Below are positions 1 to 6,224 of a stretch of 6,224 bases of DNA, in pieces (positions within the stretch are counted from its first letter, which is position 1; the number at the start of each line of letters is the position of its first letter). Origin of the DNA: UPXZ01 sp047974405 (GTDB lineage Bacteria > Bacteroidota > Bacteroidia > Bacteroidales > Paludibacteraceae); assembly GCA_047974405.1 (NCBI GenBank), contig JBKECI010000086.1, positions 1-6,224 of the forward strand, read 5' to 3'. Made by a program: the position numbers and the translations under genes. The notes under the pieces were generated by a model, which made no database searches, was not told the origin of the DNA, and was given only the letters and a program-made list of their open reading frames with translations.

Positions 1-2528
1 CTGTTTCGCTCTATCAATTCCAATTCCGACCGTTTTTTAGTTCTCCTTTTTTGTAGATATTTTAGAGTGATAAAAACAGCGATAAAAAATGATATAAAAT
101 AAAATATATAGGCATAAATTGTCATCCAAAAAGGAGGAGTGATAACAATTGTTATTTTTGCGGGTGTGTCTCCCCAAATTTTATCGTTGTTTGCCGTGTA
201 CACAATAAATTTGTATTCGCCAGGTGTTAAGCCTGTATATGAAGCGTTTCCTACTCCCGAAGTTTCTATTTCTCTCCAGTCTTGTTCATAATTTTCAAGC
301 TTGTAACGATAGTAGGTGTGCGAAGGGTTTACATAGTTGAGTCCGGCAAATTCGAGAGAAATAAAATTTTCATCATATGCCAATTTTATTTCAGAGGTGT
401 TGTTTACAGGTTGTTTTAGCACTACATGCCCGTTATATTCGGTGTTGTTTTTGATTAATGTATTGAATAAATAAAAAGCTGTAAAAACCGGTTTATTTTT
501 TCCTGTATTATAATGAATTTTTTCGGGATTAAACCAGTTTACTCCGTGATGCCCTCCAAAATAAAGACTTCCGTTGCGAGATTTTAACGAAGAACGGTCG
601 TAAAATTTTCCATTTTGTAAGCCATCTTCGGTGTCAAAATTTACAAGTTCAAATTCAAAATTCCCATCGGTCAGTTTGGTTGAGGTTATTTGTGTAATTC
701 CACTGATAGTTGATACCCAACATACCCCTTGATTGTCTTCTTCGATAGATGAGACCGAATTATTGGGTAATCCATTGTCCATATCTATGATGTACACCTG
801 TTTCTTTTGTTCGTTCCATATCCGTATGCCTTGTCCTGTGCCAAACCATTCCAAGTTTCGGGAATCTTTATAGATACAGTAATACCTGATATTGGGACCT
901 GCGTACTTCGGGTTGTCAGGGTCGTCTAATTCGGGAATAAAAAATTTTTCGTTTTGCGTATCGTAATAATACATTCCATTTTCTCCATACACAGCAAATA
1001 CAGAGCTACTTATAGGATAGAAATCATAATCTAACTTATGAAATTCTATTTCGGAGTGCCTACTTTTCAACATTGATATTTTTCCTGTTTCAAGATTGAG
1101 CTCTCCTACCCCCTCGTTTGCCACACTTACCCAAAAACGACCATTAGGGTCTTCGTATATGGCGCGAGAAATGTTTTGATTAGGATATCGTTCGATATTG
1201 GAGCTGGATTTGTTATAATTTTTAATTTTATTACCGTCAATGCAATAAAAACCATTGAGATAGGTACCTACCCATAAACGGTTTTTACTGTCTTGATACA
1301 AAGAAAGACACAAGTCGCTGGCAAAAAATCCATCGAAAGCATTTTTTACTTTCCCTGTTTTAGGGTCGTATTGTTTCAGTCCAAAATTTGTAGTTCCTAT
1401 CAGTATATCCCCATTTTCGTCTTCCAACAAGCATCGGACAGACTCATTGGTTATCAAAGTTTCGTTTTGAACGCTCTGTATCAATCCAAATTTATACATA
1501 CTCGGATTGTAGTAGCATATCCCTTGCCATAAAGTTCCCACCCACAGTCCGCCGTTATCATCGGCAAATAGACACTGAATATCGTTGTTCAATATAGCGC
1601 CACTACCCAACCTTAACCCTAGCACCGTTTCTACCGCATGTGTGTTACCATCTATTTTTCGCAAGCCAGACCATGAACTCCCGACCCAAATATTTCCATT
1701 TGTATCCACATCCATACAAGTAAAAAAATTGGATGCGCCTTTTATTGTTGCTATCTCAGTCCATTTCCGTTCTATATGATTATAGTTGCTGACCGAATTG
1801 TTGTACATCAGCCATAAGTCTCCCGTAGAGGTGGGAATGATACTCAAACGGTCTGTAAGTTCCGATATTTTATCGACAAAGTTGGTATCTTGAAACGAAA
1901 ACTCTCCTGACGTACTGTCCCAACAGCGAATAATTCCACTCGAATATACGATATAATGGAGATTTTTATACTGAGCCATCTCGTAAGGTACACCGTATTT
2001 TAGTGTAAAATTACTGTCTCCTTTTTCTATGACTTTCATTTTTTTTTGAGATATATCAAAAAAATAGAATGTATTATCATCGGCAAGAAACCAATAATTT
2101 TTACTACTGTCTATAAATAAGTTTTTTAATTTTCGGGTAATGCCAAATTGATTCAAAAGGCTATCTATATTATAGATAAACCGATTGGTTTTTAAATCGA
2201 AAACAGACAGATACCCGGGAGCTTTCATCCACATTCTCCCTTCAATGTCATGATACTCTTTGAATATCTGATAGTGGTTAAAACCCCATTTATAATCTTT
2301 TCGCCTGTCTGGATAAAAATGCTCAAAAGTTGCTCCGTTGTAAACATTGAGATTGGAAACCGTACGTATGGCTACGCGACCGTCGGATGTCATTGTAAAA
2401 TTACGTATTTGGTTATCTGACAGTCCATCCACAATATCCCAATGTCGAAATACATATTGCGAATATACATTTGAGATACCAACAAACAACAATATTGGTA
2501 TGGTATAGACGGATAGCCTTTTTCTCAC
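1..2528 (-). CDS. Hybrid two-component-type sensor (two-propeller periplasmic domain plus Y_Y_Y), 3' end cut by window edge
   Basis: This is an inner-membrane sensor of the family that controls polysaccharide-utilisation loci in Bacteroidetes. I translated the reverse strand and found no stop over 842 codons; the frame is still open at the left edge. Residues 1-23 form a signal peptide (basic VRKR start, hydrophobic IPILLFVGIS, likely cut after VYS). The mature protein opens with a typical RHWDIVDGLSDNQIR segment (28-42). Propeller-repeat motifs of the WVG type lie near residues 281, 329, 376 (ILIG), 419, 466 (WVS), 561 (WFG) and 604 (WVS). A Y_Y_Y domain spans about 720-795, a transmembrane helix about 799-825, and a basic stretch (LQKRRTKKR) then enters the cytoplasm. 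The histidine kinase, receiver and AraC-type DNA-binding domains usual in this family would lie beyond the window; their presence is inferred. The start is GTG at 2528 because an in-frame TGA lies two codons upstream and this start keeps the signal peptide whole. The ligand cannot be read from the sequence. Confidence 0.93.
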   Translation of the reverse strand, partial: MRKRLSVYTIPILLFVGISNVYSQYVFRHWDIVDGLSDNQIRNFTMTSDGRVAIRTVSNLNVYNGATFEHFYPDRRKDYKWGFNHYQIFKEYHDIEGRMWMKAPGYLSVFDLKTNRFIYNIDSLLNQFGITRKLKNLFIDSSKNYWFLADDNTFYFFDISQKKMKVIEKGDSNFTLKYGVPYEMAQYKNLHYIVYSSGIIRCWDSTSGEFSFQDTNFVDKISELTDRLSIIPTSTGDLWLMYNNSVSNYNHIERKWTEIATIKGASNFFTCMDVDTNGNIWVGSSWSGLRKIDGNTHAVETVLGLRLGSGAILNNDIQCLFADDNGGLWVGTLWQGICYYNPSMYKFGLIQSVQNETLITNESVRCLLEDENGDILIGTTNFGLKQYDPKTGKVKNAFDGFFASDLCLSLYQDSKNRLWVGTYLNGFYCIDGNKIKNYNKSSSNIERYPNQNISRAIYEDPNGRFWVSVANEGVGELNLETGKISMLKSRHSEIEFHKLDYDFYPISSSVFAVYGENGMYYYDTQNEKFFIPELDDPDNPKYAGPNIRYYCIYKDSRNLEWFGTGQGIRIWNEQKKQVYIIDMDNGLPNNSVSSIEEDNQGVCWVSTISGITQITSTKLTDGNFEFELVNFDTEDGLQNGKFYDRSSLKSRNGSLYFGGHHGVNWFNPEKIHYNTGKNKPVFTAFYLFNTLIKNNTEYNGHVVLKQPVNNTSEIKLAYDENFISLEFAGLNYVNPSHTYYRYKLENYEQDWREIETSGVGNASYTGLTPGEYKFIVYTANNDKIWGDTPAKITIVITPPFWMTIYAYIFYFISFFIAVFITLKYLQKRRTKKRSELELIERN

Positions 2529-2530
2529 AA

Positions 2531-2612
2531 TTCAATATTTTGCTTTTTAAATTATTTTTCCAAAGAAGTACAATTTTTACATTGAATCAAATTGCTAATT
2601 TTCAATATTTTG
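2531..2612. repeat. Exact 12-base direct repeat between fucP and the sensor gene
   Basis: TTCAATATTTTG occurs at 2531-2542 and again at 2601-2612, 70 bases apart start to start. The bases next to the two copies differ, so the identity is exactly 12 bases. The copies flank the candidate promoter at 2561-2591, and the lower copy ends two bases before the GTG start of the sensor gene. A paired regulator site is possible, but the motif is almost all A and T in an AT-rich gap, so chance is a real alternative. Confidence 0.45.
2561..2591 (-). promoter_or_regulatory. Weak candidate promoter for the sensor gene
   Basis: Read on the minus strand, TTTG at 2591-2588 is followed after 19 bases by CTTCTTTG at 2568-2561. 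The first element and the spacing suit the Bacteroidetes -33/-7 promoter. The second element keeps TTTG but lacks the leading TA of TAnnTTTG. If used, transcription would begin near 2554, giving a leader of about 26 bases before the GTG at 2528. In sequence this AT-rich such matches arise by chance, so this is only the best candidate in the gap. Confidence 0.25.
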
Positions 2613-2616
2613 AAAA
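2599..2616. repeat. 7-base inverted repeat downstream of fucP
   Basis: TTTTCAA (2599-2605) and TTGAAAA (2610-2616) form a perfect 7-base stem around a 4-base loop, about 50 bases past the fucP stop. It overlaps one copy of the 12-base direct repeat. A shorter AT-only repeat, AATAT-TAC-ATATT, lies at 2625-2637 and is followed on the minus strand by a run of six T at 2618-2613. Neither stem contains enough GC to be called an intrinsic terminator; a weak fucP terminator or an operator are both possible. Confidence 0.3.
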
Positions 2617-2667
2617 AATCAGAGAATATTACATATTACTTATTTTTCCATATTTTAATTTAATCTA

Positions 2668-3999
2668 TTATCTGGCTCTGCTCCCTACAAAACCAAAAAA
2701 AGAAATATAAAGAAAACAGACAAAAGGAATTATAAATCCGGTACTCATATTGTTGTCTCCTATCCATCCCATCAATGCCGGAGCAATGGCACCTCCTACC
2801 ACCGTCAAAACCAATATGGACGATGCTGTTTTGGTCTGTTCTCCCAAATCTTTTACACCCAGAGCAAAGATAGAAGGAAACATTATGGACATAAACAAAT
2901 AAGATGCGATGAGTGCAATAACTCCAAAACGGTTATGATGCATTGATACCAGAATCATCAGCAAAGTGTTGATTGTGGCACAAACACCGAGAAGCATACC
3001 GGGTTTAATCTTTTTCATTATCATACTCCCCAAAAAACGCCCGACAGCAAAGAGTGTCATCCCTCCAAGCCCCAGCAGCAATCCGCCCTGCATTTCTGTC
3101 AATTGCAAACTTTCGACCTCAATAGTGTAATTTATAAAAAAACTGCCAATACCGGTCTGTGCCGCAACATATAAAAATTGTGCCACAATAGCGAATACAA
3201 AGTGTTTTTGCTTGAACAAAGATTGAGTGTGTACAGATTTTTTATCATTATTCTCAATAGAATGATGATCTTCTTTGATTTCTGGAAGTTTAGCAAAAAT
3301 AAAAAGAACAAGTACCAGCAATACTATCAATCCCAATCCCACGTATGGAGGAATAAGCGCTGAGTTGCTCGTATGCTGTTCAACAGCTACAACAACGCTC
3401 TGTGTAGTATCTTGAACACCAAAAAAAACTTTTTCGATTGCATTGACAAACAATTCGAAAACAGACTTGTCCGATTCGTTTTTAAATATCAAGATTGAAC
3501 CAACCAACGGACCGAGTATCCAGCCGATAGCATTGAACGTTTGGGCAAGATTAATACGGCTGGCAGCTCTTTCTGGAGTTCCTAACACTATCGCGTATGG
3601 ATTGGCTACGGTTTCAAGAAAAGTCAATCCTGAAAATAATATCAATAAGCCAAGTAAAAATGCCCAAAAGGTATTGATGCTAACTGCTGGAACAAACCAA
3701 AAAGCGCCGGTGGCAAATAATATCAACCCAACAATGATTCCTAATTTGTAACCAAACTTTCTGGCTACCAATCCTGCCGGAATTGCCATTAAAAAGTAGG
3801 CTCCATAGGCTGAGGCTTGTACTGCTCCCGACTGTGCTTTGGTAAGATGTAACGAGTCTTGAAAATGTTTGTTCAAAACATCTAAAAGACTGTGGGCAAA
3901 TCCCCATAGTAAAAATAAACCTGTGATAAGAATAAACGGAAACAGAAGATTTTCTCCATTTTTCCCTATAAATATTCCTTGTTTTGTTGTGTGAGTCAT
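2668..3999 (-). CDS. fucP: L-fucose:H+ symporter, major facilitator superfamily
   Basis: FucP is an inner-membrane permease that brings L-fucose into the cytoplasm together with a proton. From the ATG at 3999 the product has 443 residues, close to the roughly 438 of E. coli FucP, with many hydrophobic helices in the 12-helix pattern of the superfamily. From memory of the E. coli protein, the proton-coupling acids Asp46 and Glu135 align with Asp40 (HSLLDVL) and Glu129 (FLETVANP), and Gln159/Asn162 align with Gln153/Asn156 (NLAQTFN); all four share a constant offset of -6. The conserved YVAAQTGIGSF and FPSIFALG segments are also present. The frame could open at a TTG (4065), adding 22 residues, but that extension is basic, crosses a palindrome at 4041-4060 and does not resemble a FucP N terminus. 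The gene follows fucI after 166 bases and ends in TAA. Other sugars of the same shape cannot be excluded as substrates, but the fucI neighbour supports fucose. Confidence 0.93.
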   Translation of the reverse strand: MTHTTKQGIFIGKNGENLLFPFILITGLFLLWGFAHSLLDVLNKHFQDSLHLTKAQSGAVQASAYGAYFLMAIPAGLVARKFGYKLGIIVGLILFATGAFWFVPAVSINTFWAFLLGLLILFSGLTFLETVANPYAIVLGTPERAASRINLAQTFNAIGWILGPLVGSILIFKNESDKSVFELFVNAIEKVFFGVQDTTQSVVVAVEQHTSNSALIPPYVGLGLIVLLVLVLFIFAKLPEIKEDHHSIENNDKKSVHTQSLFKQKHFVFAIVAQFLYVAAQTGIGSFFINYTIEVESLQLTEMQGGLLLGLGGMTLFAVGRFLGSMIMKKIKPGMLLGVCATINTLLMILVSMHHNRFGVIALIASYLFMSIMFPSIFALGVKDLGEQTKTASSILVLTVVGGAIAPALMGWIGDNNMSTGFIIPFVCFLYISFFGFVGSRAR

Positions 4000-4040
4000 A
4001 AATCTCTGTTTGTTTTTTATAAAAATAGATATTCGGTTGA

Positions 4041-4060
4041 TACGATACAACCTTATCGTA
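4041..4060. promoter_or_regulatory. Perfect 7-base inverted repeat in the fucP leader, possible operator
   Basis: TACGATA (4041-4047) and TATCGTA (4054-4060) are exact reverse complements around a 6-base spacer. An overlapping second pairing exists: GGTTG (4035-4039) with CAACC (4048-4052). The element ends 41 bases upstream of the preferred fucP ATG. It is richer in GC than its surroundings, which makes chance less likely than for the AT-only repeats. It could be an operator for a sugar-responsive repressor or an RNA hairpin in the leader; no matching regulator gene lies in the window. Confidence 0.5.
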
Positions 4061-4084
4061 CACAATACATTATACTCCTACCCA

Positions 4085-4112
4085 TTACTTACTTAGTTAA
4101 TTAAGTAAGTAA
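4085..4112. promoter_or_regulatory. Perfect 11-base inverted repeat between fucI and fucP
   Basis: TTACTTACTTA (4085-4095) and TAAGTAAGTAA (4102-4112) are exact reverse complements around a 6-base spacer, the longest perfect inverted repeat I found. No T run follows on either strand, so it is not a standard terminator. Directly upstream on the minus strand, TATATCTG (4120-4113) differs from the Bacteroidetes -7 element TAnnTTTG at one base, though no good -33 element sits at the right distance. If that were a fucP promoter, the palindrome would cover the start of transcription, a typical place for a repressor site. Confidence 0.5.
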
Positions 4113-4138
4113 CAGATATAATCATGGTAAGAGAGCAA

Positions 4139-4155
4139 TAAAATAAAATAAAATA
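4139..4155. repeat. Short tandem repeat of TAAAA, about 3.4 copies
   Basis: The plus strand reads TAAAA three times followed by TA, starting 11 bases beyond the fucI stop. Copy-number slippage is possible at such tracts and would change spacing within the fucI-fucP gap, but in DNA this AT-rich the repeat may have no function. Confidence 0.75.
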
Positions 4156-4165
4156 GGCAAGTCTT

Positions 4166-5953
4166 TTACTTGTACAGCGGTCCATAAGTTTGGCAGGCAC
4201 GGTAATCGGCTCCCTCCTTATCCATACCGAAAGCGTTCCAAGCTGCAGGGCGAAAGATATTTTTCTCGTCCACATTGTGCATACACACAGGGATGCGTAG
4301 CATAGAAGCCAGCGTAATCAAATCGGCGCCAATATGCCCGTAGCTAATGGCTCCGTGATTGGCTCCCCAATTATTCATTACCGAATATACATCTTTGAAA
4401 TTGTCTTTTTCGGTAAGGCGAGGGGCAAACCAAGTGGTGGGCCATCCTTTATCGGTTCTGTCATCCAATATCTTATGGGCTTCAGGGTCCAACTCCACCG
4501 TCCAACCTTCGGCAATTTGTAATACAGGACCAAGTCCTTTTACGAGATTTAACCGCACCATTGTACAAGGCATATTTTCGCGGGTAAGAAATTTGGACGA
4601 GAAACCACCTCCGCGAAAATATTCGCGATTAGCCGGCACCCATGTCGTTGCCTCCAAACAAGCTTTAGATTCAGAATCATTTATTTCCCAAAATGGTTTG
4701 ATAACCGGATTGCCATTATTATCGTTTTGCTGGCCGGAACCATCCAACGAGGCTGCTCCCGAATTTATAAGGTGGATAATGCCGTTGGCAGCCTTGCCTC
4801 TCAATCGCTTACCGGTAACTCTTTCTACAGCCTCTGGACTCCAATAGGTGCGTACATCGGCAAATATCTGTGAGGTGTTTGTAAGCAAGTGACTAAAGAG
4901 CATAGCAACTCCGTTCAAAGCGTCATTTTCGGTTGCCAACACAAACGATTGGCGTATGCCTGTCCAGTCAAAAGACGAGTTCATAATGGCTTCTGTAAAA
5001 TCTCCATTTGGATAGAAATCTGTCCATTGGCGTTGTCCCTGGAATCCTGCGGCAATTGCATTATGTCCGAGAGACTCTTCCCCAAAACCCAATTCTTTCA
5101 ATTTGGGATTTCCAATCATCAAATCGCGTACTATCAATGTCATTTTTACAATAAACTCCCAATCTTTGTCTTTCTCTATACGATTTTTTTGCAAATCTTC
5201 CCGATTACAAACATCTTCACCCTCTTTACAATACGATTTTGCCCAAATCAACGCTTTTTCAAATTCTTCTTTATCATAGATATTCTCTGTCATTCGGCGA
5301 ATGATTTCTACTTCGTCAACCCCTTCACAACGCATACCTAAATAATCTTCAAAAAAGTCGGTATTTACTATTGAGCCGGCTATACCCATACATACAGCAC
5401 CTATCGACAGATAAGATTTCCCTTTCATGATAGATACCGACAGGGCTGCTTTAGAAAATCGGAGCAGCTTTTCTCTCACATCGGAGGGTATCTCGGTAGT
5501 TCCGGCGTCTTGCACATCTTTCCCGTAAATACCGAAAGCGGGCAATCCTTTTTGGGCATGAGCAGCCAAAACGGCAGCCAAATAGACAGCTCCCGGACGC
5601 TCTGTTCCGTTAAACCCCCAAACTGCCTTTACGGTATGCTGCTCCATATCCATTGTTTCGCTTCCATAGCACCAGCAGGGAGTTACGGTTATTGTTACCC
5701 CGACATTTTCTTTTTTGAATTTTTCGGCACAGGCGGCGCTTTCGGCTACACGCCCTATAGTAGTATCGGCTATAACACACTCTACTGGAGCTCCATCGGG
5801 ATATTTTAGCGTGGAAGTCAATAATTCAACTACACTTTTAGCCATATTCATGGTTTGGTTTTCTAATGACTCACGAACGCCCCCCATACGTCCATCTATG
5901 GTTGGGCGAATACCTATTTTGGGCCAATCTCCCTGAAATCTTGTTGCTTTCAT
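4166..5953 (-). CDS. fucI: L-fucose isomerase
   Basis: FucI is a cytoplasmic, metal-dependent (Mn2+) ketol isomerase that converts L-fucose to L-fuculose, the first step of fucose breakdown; the family also acts on D-arabinose. The product has 595 residues against 591 in E. coli. The three metal ligands of the E. coli enzyme (Glu337, Asp361, His528, from memory) fall at Glu342 (TENDALNG), Asp366 (FADVRTYW) and His533 (GANHGAIS), with a constant offset of +5. The N-terminal IGIRPTIDGRMGGVRESLE block, the IYGKDVQDAG segment and the C-terminal YRACQTYGPLYK ending are family signatures, so the protein appears full length and intact. The ATG at 5953 has no Shine-Dalgarno sequence and an A/T-rich leader, as is common in Bacteroidetes. 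It is the first gene of its transcript as far as can be seen, with fucP next on the same strand. FucK and FucA, which act after it, are not in the window. Confidence 0.97.
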   Translation of the reverse strand: MKATRFQGDWPKIGIRPTIDGRMGGVRESLENQTMNMAKSVVELLTSTLKYPDGAPVECVIADTTIGRVAESAACAEKFKKENVGVTITVTPCWCYGSETMDMEQHTVKAVWGFNGTERPGAVYLAAVLAAHAQKGLPAFGIYGKDVQDAGTTEIPSDVREKLLRFSKAALSVSIMKGKSYLSIGAVCMGIAGSIVNTDFFEDYLGMRCEGVDEVEIIRRMTENIYDKEEFEKALIWAKSYCKEGEDVCNREDLQKNRIEKDKDWEFIVKMTLIVRDLMIGNPKLKELGFGEESLGHNAIAAGFQGQRQWTDFYPNGDFTEAIMNSSFDWTGIRQSFVLATENDALNGVAMLFSHLLTNTSQIFADVRTYWSPEAVERVTGKRLRGKAANGIIHLINSGAASLDGSGQQNDNNGNPVIKPFWEINDSESKACLEATTWVPANREYFRGGGFSSKFLTRENMPCTMVRLNLVKGLGPVLQIAEGWTVELDPEAHKILDDRTDKGWPTTWFAPRLTEKDNFKDVYSVMNNWGANHGAISYGHIGADLITLASMLRIPVCMHNVDEKNIFRPAAWNAFGMDKEGADYRACQTYGPLYK

Positions 5954-6092
5954 TATATTTGATATTAAAATTTATTTTAAAACATTTAATATTCACATTT
6001 CTATCAAATAATTCATCTATTGTTCGAAATTATTTATCATAGGAGAACCTATTGAGGATGTAATATTAAAGAGGCTGACTATTATCAACTCG
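5954..6092 (-). promoter_or_regulatory. Long fucI leader with two overlapping inverted repeats
   Basis: If the promoter at 6099-6129 is used, fucI carries an untranslated leader of roughly 140 bases. It holds two possible stems. Stem A pairs CTAT (6001-6004) with ATAG (6039-6042) and AAATAATT (6006-6013) with AATTATTT (6028-6035), with a one-against-three-base internal mismatch. Stem B pairs ATAGG (6039-6043) with CCTAT (6048-6052) around a 4-base loop. Both use 6039-6042, so in RNA they could not form together. No known riboswitch was recognised. Stem A is AT-only and weak. Confidence 0.35.
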
Positions 6093-6098
6093 CTATGG

Positions 6099-6129
6099 CA
6101 AATATAAAAACATTTTTTTAGAAAAACAA
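6099..6129 (-). promoter_or_regulatory. Bacteroidetes-type promoter for fucI
   Basis: On the minus strand TTG (6129-6127) is followed after exactly 20 bases by TATATTTG (6106-6099). This is a full match to the -7 consensus TAnnTTTG with an acceptable -33 element and spacing for the Bacteroidetes primary sigma factor. Transcription would start near 6092. A and T tracts just upstream (6130-6136, 6147-6153, 6161-6170) could help by bending the DNA or contacting polymerase. No start site has been measured, so this rests on the motif alone. Confidence 0.65.
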
Positions 6130-6224
6130 TTTTTTTGTCTATTTTCAAAAAAATACAAAGAAAAGAAAAAGTTCACTATGCAATATGTAATGCGTGTATA
6201 TCCTGCATAAGCAACATACCCACC
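6130..6224. other. Non-coding stretch at the right edge
   Basis: I see no supportable gene here. The stretch is dominated by homopolymer A and T tracts. A 6-base inverted repeat, TATGCA (6177-6182) and TGCATA (6204-6209), lies 21 bases apart. Minus-strand frames entering from the right edge stop after short, low-complexity peptides, so the tail of an upstream gene cannot be shown or excluded. No tRNA or other RNA gene was recognised. Confidence 0.5.

Noticed and set aside
3680..4063. 127-codon minus-strand frame inside fucP
   Set aside because: It overlaps the fucP N-terminal half in another frame and shows no family features.
4000..4065. Upstream TTG start for fucP adding 22 residues
   Set aside because: The extension is rich in R, I and K, crosses the palindrome at 4041-4060, does not resemble a FucP N terminus and would make the protein longer than the family norm; ATG at 3999 is preferred.
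4053..4079. AGGAG followed by a five-codon reading frame (MYCVR) in the fucP leader
   Set aside because: It is very short, and AGGAG-type sites contribute little to start selection in Bacteroidetes; likely chance.
4085..4112. The 11-base palindrome as a fucI terminator
   Set aside because: The stem is AT-rich and no T run follows on the minus strand.
1293..5936. Plus-strand open frames of 60 to 160 codons across the window
   Set aside because: Nearly all lie opposite the three strongly supported minus-strand genes, with no recognisable domains; the one at 2471-2710 spans the AT-rich gap and reads as low-complexity sequence.
5993..6040. Two back-to-back seven-residue reading frames (MINNFEQ and MNYLIEM) in the fucI leader
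   Set aside because: No ribosome-binding signal and no runs of codons that would suggest attenuation; short ATG frames are expected by chance in AT-rich leaders.
6177..6209. TATGCA/TGCATA inverted repeat as a mobile-element end or operator
   Set aside because: Only six bases per arm with a 21-base spacer, no target-site duplication and no transposase nearby.
6093..6224. Minus-strand frame open from the right edge to a TAG near 6093, possible tail of an upstream gene
   Set aside because: The peptide is mostly F, K and N from homopolymer tracts and would run through the fucI promoter; no evidence for a real gene.

Overview
The window looks like chromosomal DNA from a member of the Bacteroidetes, most likely the order Bacteroidales. 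Three things point there: a hybrid-two-component-type sensor (two-propeller periplasmic region plus Y_Y_Y domain), a promoter matching the Bacteroidetes consensus (TTG, 20-base spacer, TATATTTG), and AT-rich leaders without clear Shine-Dalgarno sequences. The genus cannot be fixed from this sequence alone. All three genes lie on the minus strand, so transcription runs from high to low coordinates.

Layout in transcription order. Positions 6130-6224 hold no gene I can support, only A/T tracts. A strong candidate promoter (6099-6129) leads into a leader of about 140 bases that contains overlapping inverted repeats. Next is a complete L-fucose isomerase gene, fucI (4166-5953, 595 residues). A 166-base gap follows, with a TAAAA tandem repeat and two good inverted repeats. 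Then comes a complete L-fucose:H+ symporter gene, fucP (2668-3999, 443 residues from the preferred ATG). After a 139-base AT-rich gap with a weak candidate promoter and a duplicated 12-base motif, a GTG-initiated sensor gene begins at 2528 and runs off the left edge still open. Its 842 visible residues cover a signal peptide, the periplasmic propellers, the Y_Y_Y domain and one transmembrane helix.

How the genes fit together. FucP would import L-fucose across the inner membrane and FucI would convert it to L-fuculose. The kinase (FucK) and aldolase (FucA) that complete the classical pathway are not in the window. The sensor is likely to detect a glycan-derived signal in the periplasm and control transcription, either of fucI-fucP or of a polysaccharide-utilisation locus beyond the left edge; the sequence cannot decide which. 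I see no unambiguous new system. The points most worth a second look are the pairing of a hybrid-type sensor with a reduced fucI-fucP cluster and the structured non-coding DNA in front of each gene.
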